Source: Gari tellinella
Lineage: Eukaryota; Mollusca; Bivalvia; Cardiida; Psammobiidae
Assembly (NCBI GenBank): GCA_922989275.2
Contig: OV277871.1
Coordinates: 2,542,001 to 2,606,000 of the forward strand
DNA: 64,000 bases
Reading direction: 5' to 3'
Below, one piece after another: positions 43,361-53,389 of the stretch (position 1 is the stretch's first letter; each line of letters begins with the position of its first letter). Both the position numbers and the translations under genes were made by a program. The notes beneath the pieces are model-generated. The model was not told the origin of the DNA. It saw only the letters and a program-made list of their open reading frames with translations, and made no database searches.

Positions 43361-44446
43361 AGCTCACCTGGCACGAAGTGCCAAGGTGAGCTTTTAGGAT
43401 CGTTGGATGTCCGTCGTCCGTCCGTCCGTCCGTCCGTCTGTCTGTCTGTCTGTCCGTTCACAATTGGTTCGTTAACACTCTAGCGGCTACAAATTTTATC
43501 CAATCTTCATGAAACTTGATAACAATGTTTGTCTTGATGAAATCTAGGTCAAGTTCGAATGTGGGTCATGTCGGGTCAAAAACTAGGTCACTAGGTCAAA
43601 TCATAGAAAAATCTTGTTAACACTCTAGAGGCTACAAATCTTATTGGATCTTAATGAAACTAAGTCAAAATGTTTGACTCATTGATATCTAGGTCAAGTT
43701 CTGATATAGGTCATGCTCGGTTAAAAACTAGGTCACTAGGTCAAATCATAGAAAAACCTTGTTAACACTCTAGAGGCTACAAATCTCATTGGAATTTAAT
43801 GCATTCTAGTCAGAATGTTTGCCTAATTGATATCTAGGTCAAGTTCGAATATGGGTCATGTCGGGTCAAAAACTAGGTCACTAGGTCAAATCATAGGAAA
43901 ACCTTGTTTACACTCTATAGGCTACAAATCTCACCTTACCTTCATGAAACTTTGTCAAAATGTTTGCCTCATTCATATCTAGGTCAAGTTTGAATATGGG
44001 TCATGTCCGGTCAAAAACTAGGTCACTAGGTCAAATCATAGAAACACCTTGTTAACACTCTAGAGGCTTCAAATCTCATTGGATTTTAATGAAACTTGGT
44101 CAGAATGTTTGCCTAATTAATATCTAGGTCAAGTTGGAATATGGGTCATGTCGGATCAAAATTTAGGTCACTAGGTCAAATGAAAGAAAAACATTGTTAA
44201 CCCTCTAGAGGCTACAAATCTCATTAGATCTGAATGAAATATTGCCAGAATGTTTGCCTCAATCAATTCTAGGTCAAAATCAAATGTGGATTGTGTCTGG
44301 TCAGAAACTAGGTCAAATCATAGAAAAATCTTATTGACACTCTAAAGGTTGATTGTGGGTCATGTCCAGTCGTAATCTAGGTCACTATAGGTCATGTTTT
44401 ACATGGAGTACCAGGTGAGCGATTTAGGGCCATGGTGGCCCTTGTA
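43361..44446 (+). mobile_element. Pearl/Helentron-like tandem-core element 3
   Basis: 5' palindrome AGCTCACCTGGCACGAAGTGCCAAGGTGAGCT-type hairpin (start 43361), (GTCC)n(GTCT)n at 43411-43455, six ~150-bp cores each with CACTCTAGAGGCTACAAATC, TCTAGGTCAAGTT and AAAACTAGGTCACTAGGTCA, and a 3' hairpin GGGCCATGGTGGCCC followed by TTGTA. Clearest example of the class in the window; no coding. Confidence 0.75.
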
Positions 44447-44602
44447 TTATGAACAACTGGAAAGCTTTAAGTTTTAAAGTTATAGCAGTATGACTGTATT
44501 TTGTTTGTCTCTGGATATATACCAAATTCTTTATGAAGTACATGTTAGTTAGTTGAACATGTATACAAACAACTTCTGCACTTCATTTTCCCTCCAAAGT
44601 AT

Positions 44603-44866
44603 TTAACCCTTTACTCCATAGACTGCTTCTAGTATTGAAGATAGGAGACTACTTAAAGCAGGTTGGAAGTAAAGCAGAATGAGCATGAAGGCACATTCTG
44701 CTTTACTTTCAGCCTGCTTTAAGCTTCCATCTGCTGGGTTATAGAACATAATTCAAAATCTTACTGTACATATTCATCATACATACTGTATAAATTAGAA
44801 CTATTTTGTTAAGTGGAGGAGTAAATTAAATGCTTTAAAATGCACATTTATGGAGTAATGGGTTAG
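44603..44866. mobile_element. Family A MITE, reverse orientation
   Basis: TTAACCCTTTACTCCATAGAC left end, hairpin GAATGAGCATGAAGGCACATT, right end ATGGAGTAATGGGTTAG. Confidence 0.82.
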
Positions 44867-44958
44867 TAATAAAACCGTGCCATGCTGTATTGAGGATTTT
44901 CATATTCATGCTTATTCATGTGTATGCTGAGTGTATGGTTAAACCCATTAATGATGTA

Positions 44959-45165
44959 CAGTAAAACCTCGCTATTACGACCACTAAAACGAAGTCTAAT
45001 CAATTGAATAATAAGAAAGGTGAGAGCTTAAAGCAAGGTAACAGTGAAACAGAAAGCTCCTAAAGGAGCTTTCTGTTTCACTGTCACCTTGCTTTATGCG
45101 GTCACCTATCACAAACGTCCTAATGAATATCATAGTTTAGTGGTCGTATTAGAGAGGTTGTACTG
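44959..45165. mobile_element. Family E MITE, full length
   Basis: Ends CAGTAAAACCTCGCTATTAC and CGTATTAGAGAGGTTGTACTG with TA on both sides. Core is a near-perfect hairpin CAGTGAAACAGAAAGCTCCT AAAGGAGCTTTCTGTTTCACTG flanked by GCTTAAAGCAAGG / CCTTGCTTTATGC. CAGT-initial ends with TA target suggest pogo/Tc1-type mobilisation (inference). Confidence 0.85.
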
Positions 45166-45258
45166 TATTGTCAGTGTGGACGTTTTTTACCTCTCAAGTA
45201 AAACCCCTTCTATAACAACCACTTTCAGGAGGACCAATTGATGGAACATGTAAATGTA

Positions 45259-45510
45259 TTAACCCATTACCCCATAAATACACCTTTTTACGCCTTTAAT
45301 TATTTCCTCTACTGAAAAAATAGTCCCTATTTATACTGTCACAAATAAAAATCATAAATATTTTCTATATAAATATTAGCAGATAATAGCTTAAAGCAGG
45401 CTGAAAGTAAAGCAGAATGCACCTTTTGGCACATTTTGCTTTACTTTCAACCTGCTTTAAGTGGTCACATATTTTCAAAACTAGAAACAGACTATGGGGT
45501 AATGGGTTAA
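45259..45510. mobile_element. Family A MITE
   Basis: TTAACCCATTACCCCATAAA, hairpin GAATGCACCTTTTGGCACATT, right end ATGGGGTAATGGGTTAA. Confidence 0.88.
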
Positions 45511-45525
45511 ATACAGACAGTTGTT

Positions 45526-45623
45526 AACAGCAGCTTTACTTTCATCTTGCTGTAAGTGGCAACCTTTGTTAGACTCCAAAAATTTACCACACATAGTGGT
45601 TGTTATACACAGGTTTTACTGTA
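45526..45623. repeat. Family E MITE, right half
   Basis: Second strand of the core (CAGCTTTACTTTCATCTTGC) to GTGGTTGTTATACACAGGTT TTACTG. Confidence 0.65.
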
Positions 45624-45825
45624 CAAACAGTCTTGTCTACTCTCTTGCAGGCAGAAATAGTTTAATGATGCAAATCCAAATAGTTAAAATTTCATCAAAA
45701 TGATTCAAGTGATAAAATAAATTTCATACTCCCTATGTTTAGCAACTAATATGTATAAGCATAGATATCTCTGTCAAGAGTTGGCTGTTTAATGCAGGGT
45801 TATGAAAAGTAAAGTCAACATTATA

Positions 45826-46157
45826 TTAACCCATTTCCCCATAAATAGGCCTTTTTAAGCCTTTACTTTCTTCATCCACAAAAGAAAATTATTCCAATTT
45901 ATACAGCCATGAATATGTATCATAAGAAACATTTTCTATTTTCTAGCAGAATAGCTTTAAGCAGGCTGAAAGTAAAGCAGAATGTGCCTAAGGGCACATT
46001 CTGCTTTACTTTCAGCCTGCTTTAAGCTTCCATTTGCTAGTATATAGCAAATATTTCTTATTATACATATTCATAACTGTATAAATTTGAACCATTTTCA
46101 ACAGTGAATGAATAAATTAAAAGCATAAAAAGGCGTATTTATGGGATAGTGGGTTAA
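45826..46157. mobile_element. Symmetric family A MITE (two long arms)
   Basis: Unlike other copies, both sides are long arms: left CATAAATAGGCCTTTTTAAGCC...ATTCTAGCAGA, right CTAGTATATAGCAAATATTTC...GCATAAAAAGGCGTATTTATG. Ends TTAACCCATTTCCCCATA and ATGGGATAGTGGGTTAA; hairpin GAATGTGCCTAAGGGCACATT. About 330 bp, longer than asymmetric copies. Confidence 0.85.
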
Positions 46158-46468
46158 ACTGCTTTATTCTGTATTTTTTGCTGAAAGCATCAATTCAATG
46201 AAATTTATTCTATCCACCGAGGTTTCACTTATCAATTTGGGAAGTCAAACAGGGTTTCATGAAATTTTGTTTCAATGTCATAATGTATTTTAAAGCTATC
46301 TAAGTATTTTACTTTAGGGAAATGAATTGTTGTATGAATTGATTTTTTTACAAGTACAGTCAAACATATGTTTGGTAGACATTCAATAGAATAGTTGACC
46401 ATCTTTGATATAGGTGTTTGCTTTATGCTCAAGATAAAAGTCGGGCAAAAAGGTCCTGTATCTCTTTC

Positions 46469-46718
46469 TTTAACCTTTTACTCCATAGCCTGTTTCTAGT
46501 TTTGAAGACAGTTTACTACTTAAAGCAGGTTGATAGTAAAGCAGAATCCACCTTATGGCGCATTCTGCTTTACTTTCAGCCTGTTTTAAACTACCATCTG
46601 CTAGAATATAGAAAATATTTATGTTGAACATTCATTCCTGTTTAAAATGGAACAATTCTATTCAGCGGAGGAATTAATTAAATGTGCAAAAATGCATATC
46701 GATGGAGTAAAGGGTTAC
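46469..46718. mobile_element. Family A MITE, reverse orientation
   Basis: TTAACCTTTTACTCCATAGCC, hairpin GAATCCACCTTATGGCGCATT, end GATGGAGTAAAGGGTTAC. Confidence 0.82.
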
Positions 46719-46814
46719 AGTGGTTAGGGTGTTCAAGAGTGTTACAATAATTGGGACCACTTTTTGCCTCTTTCCTCCATAACTACTAGTGCAAATTACC
46801 CTCGCTCAACTGAT

Positions 46815-46906
46815 TCTGTTTTAAAGGCAGGTGAATGCTTAAAAGGAGAATGAAAGTTTAGCAGAAAGCTCATCTTGCTTTAAGCTACCACCTGAATTAA
46901 AAACAT
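46815..46906. repeat. Solo core alpha, collapsed
   Basis: GGCAGGTGAATGCTTAAAAGG AGAATGAAAGTTTAGCAGAAAGCTCA then TCTTGCTTTAAGCTACCACCTG; most of the return strand is deleted. Confidence 0.5.
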
Positions 46907-47077
46907 TCAGTAAATCTTCACTTGTGTGCATTTCTCAATAATGGATAGATGCATCATCTGGTGTTATGCAGAGGAAGGGGTAAAAGGGTCCTGTGGCATT
47001 TACACGGAGGAAGGGGTTAAGAGGCGACTGATACAGATTTTAAATTTTAATGAATTGAATCGCTGTATCTCTAATTC

Positions 47078-47302
47078 TTCACCCATTACCCCATAGCCTG
47101 TTTCTAGTATTGAAGATAGGTAGTCACTTAAAGCAGGTTAAAAGTAAAGCAGAATGTGCCTTAAGGCACATTCTGCTTTACTTTCAACATGCTTTAAGCT
47201 ACCATCTAGAAAATAGAAATAATTTCTTATGATATATATTCATAACAGTATAAATTAAAACTATTTTCTTCAGTGGAGAAATAAATTAAAGGAATGGGTT
47301 AA
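47078..47302. mobile_element. Family A MITE, reverse orientation
   Basis: TTCACCCATTACCCCATAGC, hairpin GAATGTGCCTTAAGGCACATT, right end shortened (AAATTAAAGGAATGGGTTAA). Confidence 0.82.
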
Positions 47303-47384
47303 GTCTCTGAATTCATATCGTATATTTAATCAAGATATTAATGTGACATGAATCCAGCAACTTTTCATCACTGATGGGCTAATG

Positions 47385-47478
47385 CTGAAAGCAAAATGAA
47401 AGTAAAGTAGAAAGCTCCTTTAGGAGCTTCCTGCTTTACATTTAATTTGCTTTAAGCTGTTACCTGTTTTCAGCTGCA
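47385..47478. repeat. Solo core alpha (AGCTCCT type)
   Basis: TGCTGAAAGCAAAATGAAAG TAAAGTAGAAAGCTCC / GGAGCTTCCTGCTTTACATTT...GCTTTAAGCTGTTACCTG. Confidence 0.55.
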
Positions 47479-47506
47479 CCAGTAAACCTCCATTTGTCAT
47501 GCTTAT

Positions 47507-47777
47507 AGCCCTTTACCCAATAGAAGCTCCTTTTAGCACATTTAATTATTTTATTCCTACTCTGAAGAAAATAGTTCCCATTTATTTACAGTCATGAATA
47601 TGTATAATCATATATTATTAACATTTTCATGTTTTCAATATTTTAGCAGATAGGAGCTTAAAGCAGGCTGAAAGTAAAGCAGAATGCGCCTTAAGGCGCA
47701 TTCGGTTTTACTTTCAACCTGCTTTAAGTGGTCAGCTATCTTCAATACCAGAAACGGTCTATAAGGTAAAGGGTTAA
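47507..47777. mobile_element. Family A MITE
   Basis: CCCTTTACCCAATAGAAGC left end, hairpin GAATGCGCCTTAAGGCGCATT, right end TATAAGGTAAAGGGTTAA. Confidence 0.82.
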
Positions 47778-48205
47778 GTGGAGGAAATGGTTAAAATTCC
47801 AATTAATCACACTGTTCTTATGAATAACTGCTTAACATAAGTTTGAAAATTATCACTGTAGGAATTTCTATGTTAGTAAGTGGAGTTTGTCTCTAGTTTG
47901 TGTGATCTTTAGTTTACAATCTATTGCTTTTATTTGTTCAGAGAATGTGCATAGAACTTACCTATCATGTATCATCCATTCAGAACTCTGCTTGTATTTT
48001 ATGTCGTAACAGTACATTATACGGTGTATGGTAGATTTAGAGTTTGTGCTTTTTATCATATTAATAAATTTATGTACTGGGACATGTTTACACCAGATCT
48101 GAGAACTTACTTTTGCGTGCAGATAGAATGAAAGATTGATGTATTTCATACAGGAAACCCTTTTACTGTGGCTGTCTTAGTTTCCTACATTCTGTGACAT
48201 TAAAT
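47778..48205. other. Unassigned sequence
   Basis: No coding region or repeat family recognised. Confidence 0.3.
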
Positions 48206-48374
48206 AGAGATCCAGAAATGAGGAAGTATACTAACAAAATATTTTCAAACATTTCTGCTCTGTGTGTACCAAACCCTATGATATGATAACTCATTAGAAT
48301 AGTCTCAAACCATAGGGTTTGGTGCAGACAAAAGAATGTCACTTTAGTAATGCCCCTCCTTACATGGAGCCCTG
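48206..48374. mobile_element. Family F MITE, core half deleted
   Basis: GAGATCCAGAAATGAGGAAG to TTACATGGAGCCCTG; CCAAACCCTATGATATGATA / AAACCATAGGGTTTGG remain, but the GACGATTC strand is lost. Confidence 0.65.
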
Positions 48375-48444
48375 ATTCAACTGAAATGAATTGCTGCTAT
48401 AATGGCTTTAAACAACAGTCAAACAAGTTGAGTGATCATTCATT

Positions 48445-48630
48445 CAGGGCTCCAGATAAGAGGGAGTATACTGAACAAATCAAACATTTTCTCTTATTTC
48501 AGTACCAAATCCTATGGTGTTACTACTCATTAGATTCGTCTTTTTTAGAGGATTCTAATGAGTAGTGACACCATATGTATAAATGCAGAAATAAAGATTT
48601 TAGTTTTTGAAATATTCCCCTTATCTGGAT
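48445..48630. mobile_element. Family F MITE
   Basis: CAGGGCTCCAGATAAGAGGG and CCCCTTATCTGGA ends; CTACTCATTAGATTCGTC / GAGGATTCTAATGAGTAG core. Close sister of the copy downstream of the zinc-finger stop, including its AATAAA. Confidence 0.75.
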
Positions 48631-48715
48631 TCATTGAAGAAAAATGGAAAGGGAAATCTCTAGAGACGGGTGAATGCAGGATGAAATATTCCTCTTTATT
48701 ATCCAGCATGACATA

Positions 48716-48945
48716 CAGTGGAGAAAACGTTATTCTTTCCCAATAAACGCGTTTACGCTATAACTATTATTTCCATTGCAAACAGTTTGAAGCCAGATCA
48801 GACGCCGGGTAACCCGGCGTCTGATCAAGCTCCAAACTGTTTTCCACTCAGATTAAAAATCAATGATTATAAATGTCAAAAATGGTAATTTTCTACGTTT
48901 TAGGGATTTGCGTTTAAACGGGAAAGAATAACGTTTTCCCCACTG
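48716..48945. mobile_element. Family D MITE, full length
   Basis: CAGTGGAGAAAACGTTATTC and GAATAACGTTTTCCCCACTG ends, TA both sides (48714-48715, 48946-48947). Core beta CAAACAGTTTGAAGCCAGAT CAGACGCCGGGTAACCCGGCGTCTGATC...CCAAACTGTTT; the GACGCCGnGTAACnCGGCGTC tip matches family C. Confidence 0.85.
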
Positions 48946-48957
48946 TATCCACCTGCA

Positions 48958-49183
48958 TTAACCCATTACCACATAATTAAATATGCCTTTTGCACCTCTA
49001 ATTTGTTCCTTTATTTAAGGAAATAGTTCCTGTTTATACAATAATGAAAATGCATTAATATAATTTTATTCTATATCCTGACAGAGGGTAGCTTTAAGCA
49101 GGCTGAAAGTAAAGCAGAATGCACCTGCTTTGAGTGGTCACCTGTCTTCAAAACTAGAAACATGCTGTGGGGTAAAGGGTTAC
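48958..49183. mobile_element. Family A MITE, hairpin tip deleted
   Basis: TTAACCCATTACCACATAAT; GTAAAGCAGAATGCACCTGC TTTGAGTGGTC shows a direct jump over the second strand. End GTGGGGTAAAGGGTTAC. Confidence 0.82.
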
Positions 49184-49216
49184 AGACTGACCTTCTATTT
49201 GAATGGTTGCTAAATA

Positions 49217-49422
49217 CAGTACAACCTCGCTATTACGACCACTAAAACGAAGGCTAATTGAGTGTATAATAGACAGGTGACAGCTTAAAGCAAGGTGACA
49301 GTGAAACAGAAAGCTCCTAAAGGAGCTTTCTGTTTCACTGTCACCTTGCTTTAAGCGGTCACCTATCGTAAACACCCTAATAATTAACATTATTTAGTGA
49401 TCGTAATAGAGAGGTTTTACTG
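49217..49422. mobile_element. Family E MITE, full length
   Basis: CAGTACAACCTCGCTATTAC to GTAATAGAGAGGTTTTACTG, TA flanks; perfect core CAGTGAAACAGAAAGCTCCT / AGGAGCTTTCTGTTTCACTG. Confidence 0.85.
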
Positions 49423-49449
49423 TACTCCTTGTAGAATAATTTACATGTA

Positions 49450-49650
49450 CAGTAAAATTCCTCTATTACAACCACTAAATTATGTTTATAAGGTGTTGAA
49501 GGAAGGTAGTTGCTGAAGGCAAGGTGGAAGTAAAACAAAGCTCCTGAAGGGATTTTTTGCTTTACTTTCATCTTGCTTGAAGCTTTCACCTATATTTCAA
49601 AAAATGAATTTGCCTTCTATTTTAGCTGTCATAATAGAGGGTGTTTACTG
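49450..49650. mobile_element. Family E MITE, diverged
   Basis: CAGTAAAATTCCTCTATTAC to CATAATAGAGGGTGTTTACTG; core GGAAGTAAAACAAAGCTCCT / GATTTTTTGCTTTACTTTC. Lies 27 bp after the previous E copy in the same orientation. Confidence 0.8.
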
Positions 49651-50124
49651 TATGAGAGCAACATGTTTTGTTTCCAATTGTTTTATGTCTGATTCTGTAT
49701 TAGTCTGATATACCATTTGTTGATATAAAGTGGCCCGACTACTTTTCACTTCCTACAGTGAAAAAAAAAAGGACTCGCTGATGTTGCAAACTACATGATT
49801 GTATGTAGAATACGATCAGTACACTGTATCCACAAAACACTGTAAGCGTTTTCTTCAATTGTCACTGTCCAATACACTGCAGTTTGATACAGTATGGATC
49901 CTGATTTCCATTGCACTGTTTGGTCAGGGGCTACACAGTTTGTAATGTCTGCTTGTCTTTGAGAGATAAACTTTCTAATAAGGCTGAGAGTGTCCAACAG
50001 TTGTGATCTTAATGTTGCTTTGAGTCTCATTTGGATTCAAACTGTTGGCCAAAAGTAATCACTATTTAGTTGTTAGTTTGCAAAGAGTACATACGCTGTT
50101 ATGGTACTTAACAAAACAATAGAC
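49651..50124. other. Unassigned sequence
   Basis: No gene. Local hairpin-like CACTGTAT/ATACAGT motifs near 49820-49890; nothing further recognised. Confidence 0.3.
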
Positions 50125-50610
50125 ACCCTTTACCCCATAGCCTGTTTCTAGTTTAGAAGAAAGGTGACCATTTGAAGCAGCTTGATAGTAAAGCAGAATG
50201 TGCCTTAAAACACATTCTGCTTTACTTTCAGCCTGCTTTAACCCATTACCACATAGCCTGTTCTAGTTTTGAAAATAGGTGACCATATAAAGCAGGTTCA
50301 AAGTAAAGCAGAATGCCCTTTAAAGTTTAAGGCGCATTCAGCTTTACTTTCAGCCTGCTTTAAGCTATAATCTGCTTGAATATAGGAAATATTTCTTATG
50401 ATACATATTCATAACTATAATAGTGGACCTATTTTCTTCAATATAGTAATAAATTAGAGGCGTTAAAAGGCGTATTTATGGGGGAATGGGTTAAAGCTAT
50501 GATCTTCTTGAAAATCGAGTGTTTCTTATGGTGCATATTCATGACTGTATAAATTGGGACTAAGAAATAGATTTGAGATGTAAACAGGCATTTTTATGGA
50601 GTAATGGGTA
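50125..50610. mobile_element. Family A MITE hosting a second family A
   Basis: Outer copy: ACCCTTTACCCCATAGCCTG...CAGCCTGCTTTAA (to 50241), then after the nested copy TTAAAGCTATGATCTTCTTG...ATGGAGTAATGGGTAA. The insertion used the TTAA of the core flank. Confidence 0.82.
50238..50494. mobile_element. Family A MITE nested in family A
   Basis: TTAACCCATTACCACATAGC to ATGGGGGAATGGGTTAA, TTAA duplicated on both sides. The hairpin tip carries an extra TTTAAAGTTTAA. Confidence 0.85.
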
Positions 50611-50861
50611 ATGGTTGGCCTGTTTAACAATGATTTTTAAAAACAGATAAGTGCACAAACAGTGCAATCTTGTGTGTGTAATATTTGTTCATGTGAAACT
50701 GCTTTAGATCCTTGTTTAGTTCTGTTTGTCCAGTCAAGTGTCAATCAAAAGTACATGTGTATGAAGTAGAGTGTGACACAATGGCTTTCTTTCTCTGTAG
50801 TGAATAAATAAGACTTCTTTGATATTAATCCTTGTTGTCAATACTGAAGGCAGTTGGAAGC

Positions 50862-51360
50862 TGAACTCATTCAATCCTGAAACTTCAAATGGACATTTCG
50901 AGTTTTAACCCATTACCCCATAGCCTGTTTCTAGTATTGAAGATATGTGACTACTTAAAGCAGGTTGAAAGTAAAGCAGAATGTGCCTTAAGGTACATTC
51001 TGCTTTACTTTCAGCCTGTTTTAAGCTATTATCTGCTAGAATATAGAACAATATTATTATGATTTTTATTTGTGACAGTATTAATTGGAACTCTTTTCTT
51101 CAGTAGAGGAATTAATTAAAGGCGTAAAAAGGCATATTTATGGGGTAATTGTTTAAATTAAGCCTAGTCCATTTATGACCATTTAGGGTTGATTTTTGTA
51201 ATATATTGCAAAATGACAGATATTGCAGACCCTGATCGGAGAGCTCCTATAGGAGCCCTTTAACCTGGATCTATACTGTTTGCCTAGGTGTATTCAAGAT
51301 GGAAAGGACGAGTATAACAGTAGATAATACAGTATACTCATCACTAGGGTTGAATATTAA
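50862..51360. mobile_element. Family B MITE hosting a family A
   Basis: TGAACTCATTCAATCCTGAAAC...TTTCGAGTT, then the family A insertion, then AATTAAGCCTAGTCCATTTA, core beta (AGACCCTGATCGGAGAGCTCC / GGAGCCCTTTAACCTGGATCT) and right end CACTAGGGTTGAATATTAA. Confidence 0.8.
50905..51156. mobile_element. Family A MITE nested in family B
   Basis: TTAACCCATTACCCCATAGC to ATGGGGTAATTGTTTAA; hairpin GAATGTGCCTTAAGGTACATT. Sits in the AT-rich left arm of the family B copy. Confidence 0.85.
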
Positions 51361-51414
51361 AGCAAAATAAAAGTTGAGTAAAATTCTACCTGGGAAGAAT
51401 ACTATCAATCAGTC

Positions 51415-51637
51415 ATGAATTAAATATAGTCCATTTTGGACAATTTAGGACTGATTTTGGCAATATACATGTATTGCAAAATAACAAACAGTGACAACCC
51501 TAATAAGAGAGTTACTGCAGGAGCCCTTTGATCAGGGTCTTCACTGTTTGCATTGGACAAGTGCACTTGTCACAGGTACACTGTTTCTTAATAATGAGTA
51601 TACATATCACTACGATACACTAGGGTTGAATGTGTTG
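51415..51637. mobile_element. Family B MITE, left end lost
   Basis: AATATAGTCCATTTTGGACA, core beta CAAACAGTGACAACCCTAAT / CCCTTTGATCAGGGTCTTCACTGTTTG with CTGCAGGAG centre, right end ACTAGGGTTGAATGTGTTGA. Confidence 0.72.
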
Positions 51638-51695
51638 AAGCAGGATGAAAGTAAAGCACTGCTGAATGAACTTTTTGCTTTACTTTCATCATTCT

Positions 51696-51938
51696 TTAAA
51701 CCCTTTACCCCAGAGCCTGTTTCTAGTATTGAAGATAGGTGACCACTTCAGCCAGATTGAAAGTAAAGCAGAATGCGCTTAAGGCACATTTACATTCAGC
51801 CTGCTTTAAGCTACCATCTGCTAGAATATAAAAACTATTTTTGGTGCATATTTGGGACTGTTTAAAGTGAAACTATTTCTTTCAGTGGAGGAATACATTA
51901 AAAGTTTAACATGGTATATTTATGGGGTACTGAGTTAC
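51696..51938. mobile_element. Family A MITE in a core alpha remnant
   Basis: The preceding 51638-51699 is a solo core alpha (AAGCAGGATGAAAGTAAAGC / TTTGCTTTACTTTCATCATTC TTTAA), and family A begins in its TTAA. Hairpin partly lost (GAATGCGCTTAAGGCACATTTA). Ends ATGGGGTACTGAGTTAC. Confidence 0.75.
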
Positions 51939-52192
51939 GTGGCTAACCTTTTAAACTCCTAAAAGGAGATTCACTTTGACTTGACATGACTATCAGGGTT
52001 TTGCTGTGTAGATACTTTATTGTTTAGAGGTCTTGTGCTAACACAGATTTTTAAGATGGACTTTCCAACCATGGACAGCTCTAGCTGGAATTGGTGAGAT
52101 GTTAACAGATTGTCATATAAGACACGACTTTGAATGCCCAGACGTGTTGTTTATTTACAAATGAATGTCATACTAACAGCCATTTTGTTTCT

Positions 52193-52327
52193 TAACCCTT
52201 TCCTCCTTAGAAGCGTCTCTAAGCACATTCAATTTCTTTCTCAATTGAAGAAAACAGTTCCATTTTATACAGTCATGAATATGCACCAAAAGAAATATTG
52301 TCTTTATCGAAACAGATTGTAGCTTGT
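52193..52327. repeat. Family A MITE, left half
   Basis: TTAACCCTTTCCTCCTTAGAAG, ATTGAAGAAAACAGTTCC, ends before core alpha. Confidence 0.65.
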
Positions 52328-52385
52328 TTTTCTGTAAACAAACACATGAACTACCCGGTAGTCGAATTTCAGCAGAAAGTAATTT

Positions 52386-52694
52386 TTAACCCTTTACCCC
52401 ATAAATATGCCTTTTTTTCCTCCACTGAAGAAAATAGTTAATTTTTACAGTCATGAACATTTGCCATAAGAATTTTTTTCTATATTCTAACAGAAGTTTA
52501 CTTAACCAATGGTGCACCTCAAAAAGTGCCCCTTCTCATAATCATCAATCTTGTTGGAGAGAAGTATTAATAATAAGAAGCAGTCTGAAAGTAAAGCAGA
52601 ATGTGCCTGATGGCGCATTCTGCTTCACTTTCAACCTGCTTTAAGTGGTCACCTGTATTCAGAACTGTAAACATGCTATGGGGTAAAGGGTTAA
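52386..52694. mobile_element. Family A MITE with ~75-bp arm insertion
   Basis: TTAACCCTTTACCCCATAAA to ATGGGGTAAAGGGTTAA. Sequence TTAACCAATGGTGCACCTCA...TAATAATAAG (52504-52578) interrupts the long arm at a TTAA and has no counterpart in other copies. Confidence 0.78.
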
Positions 52695-52751
52695 GCAAAA
52701 ATATTAATTTAGAATTCACTTTGTTGAAATATGTTGCCTGAAACATATGTA

Positions 52752-52957
52752 CAGTAAAATCTCTCTATTACGACCACTAAATTATGTTAATTATTAGGAT
52801 GTTTACGATAGGTGACCGCTTAAAGCAAGGTGACAGTGAAACAGAAAGCTCCTTTAGGAGCTTTCTGTTTCACTGTCACCTTGCTTTAAGCTGTCACCTG
52901 TCTATTATACAATCAATTAGCATTCGTTTTAGTGGTCGTAATAGCGAGGTTTTACTG
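52752..52957. mobile_element. Family E MITE, full length
   Basis: CAGTAAAATCTCTCTATTAC to CGTAATAGCGAGGTTTTACTG, TA flanks; perfect core CAGTGAAACAGAAAGCTCCT TTAGGAGCTTTCTGTTTCACTG. Nearly identical but inverted relative to the 49.2-kb copy. Confidence 0.85.
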
Positions 52958-53123
52958 TACATACTTGATGGAAAGACGTGGAGAGTCATTGTCAGATAGC
53001 ATGTTTGTCAGTCTGATTTGTTTGTACCAATCTGTAGTTTCCATTTTTGCATTGAACACTGCTAAACTTCAAGTTTGATTTTTAAATGCAGTCAAAATAG
53101 TCTTTAAGTGATAATTCAGTCTT

Positions 53124-53377
53124 TTACCCTTTTCCCCCCATAGAAGCATATTTTAGCGCTTTTAATTTATCCCTCCACGGAAGAAAGTAGTTCCCTTTTA
53201 TACAAACATGAATATGAACCGTAAGAAATATTTGCTATAATATTTATTATTATCATTAGAGATGGTATAAAGCAGGCCAAGAGTAAAGCAGAATGTACCT
53301 CAAGGTACATTTCTGCTTTACTTTCAGCCTGCTGTAAGTGGTCACGTCTGGAAACAGACTATGGAGTAAAGGGTTGA
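53124..53377. mobile_element. Family A MITE
   Basis: CTTTTACCCTTTTCCCCCCAT end, long arm, hairpin GAATGTACCTCAAGGTACATT, end ATGGAGTAAAGGGTTGA. Confidence 0.78.
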
Positions 53378-53389
53378 AGGTTTCTAGAG

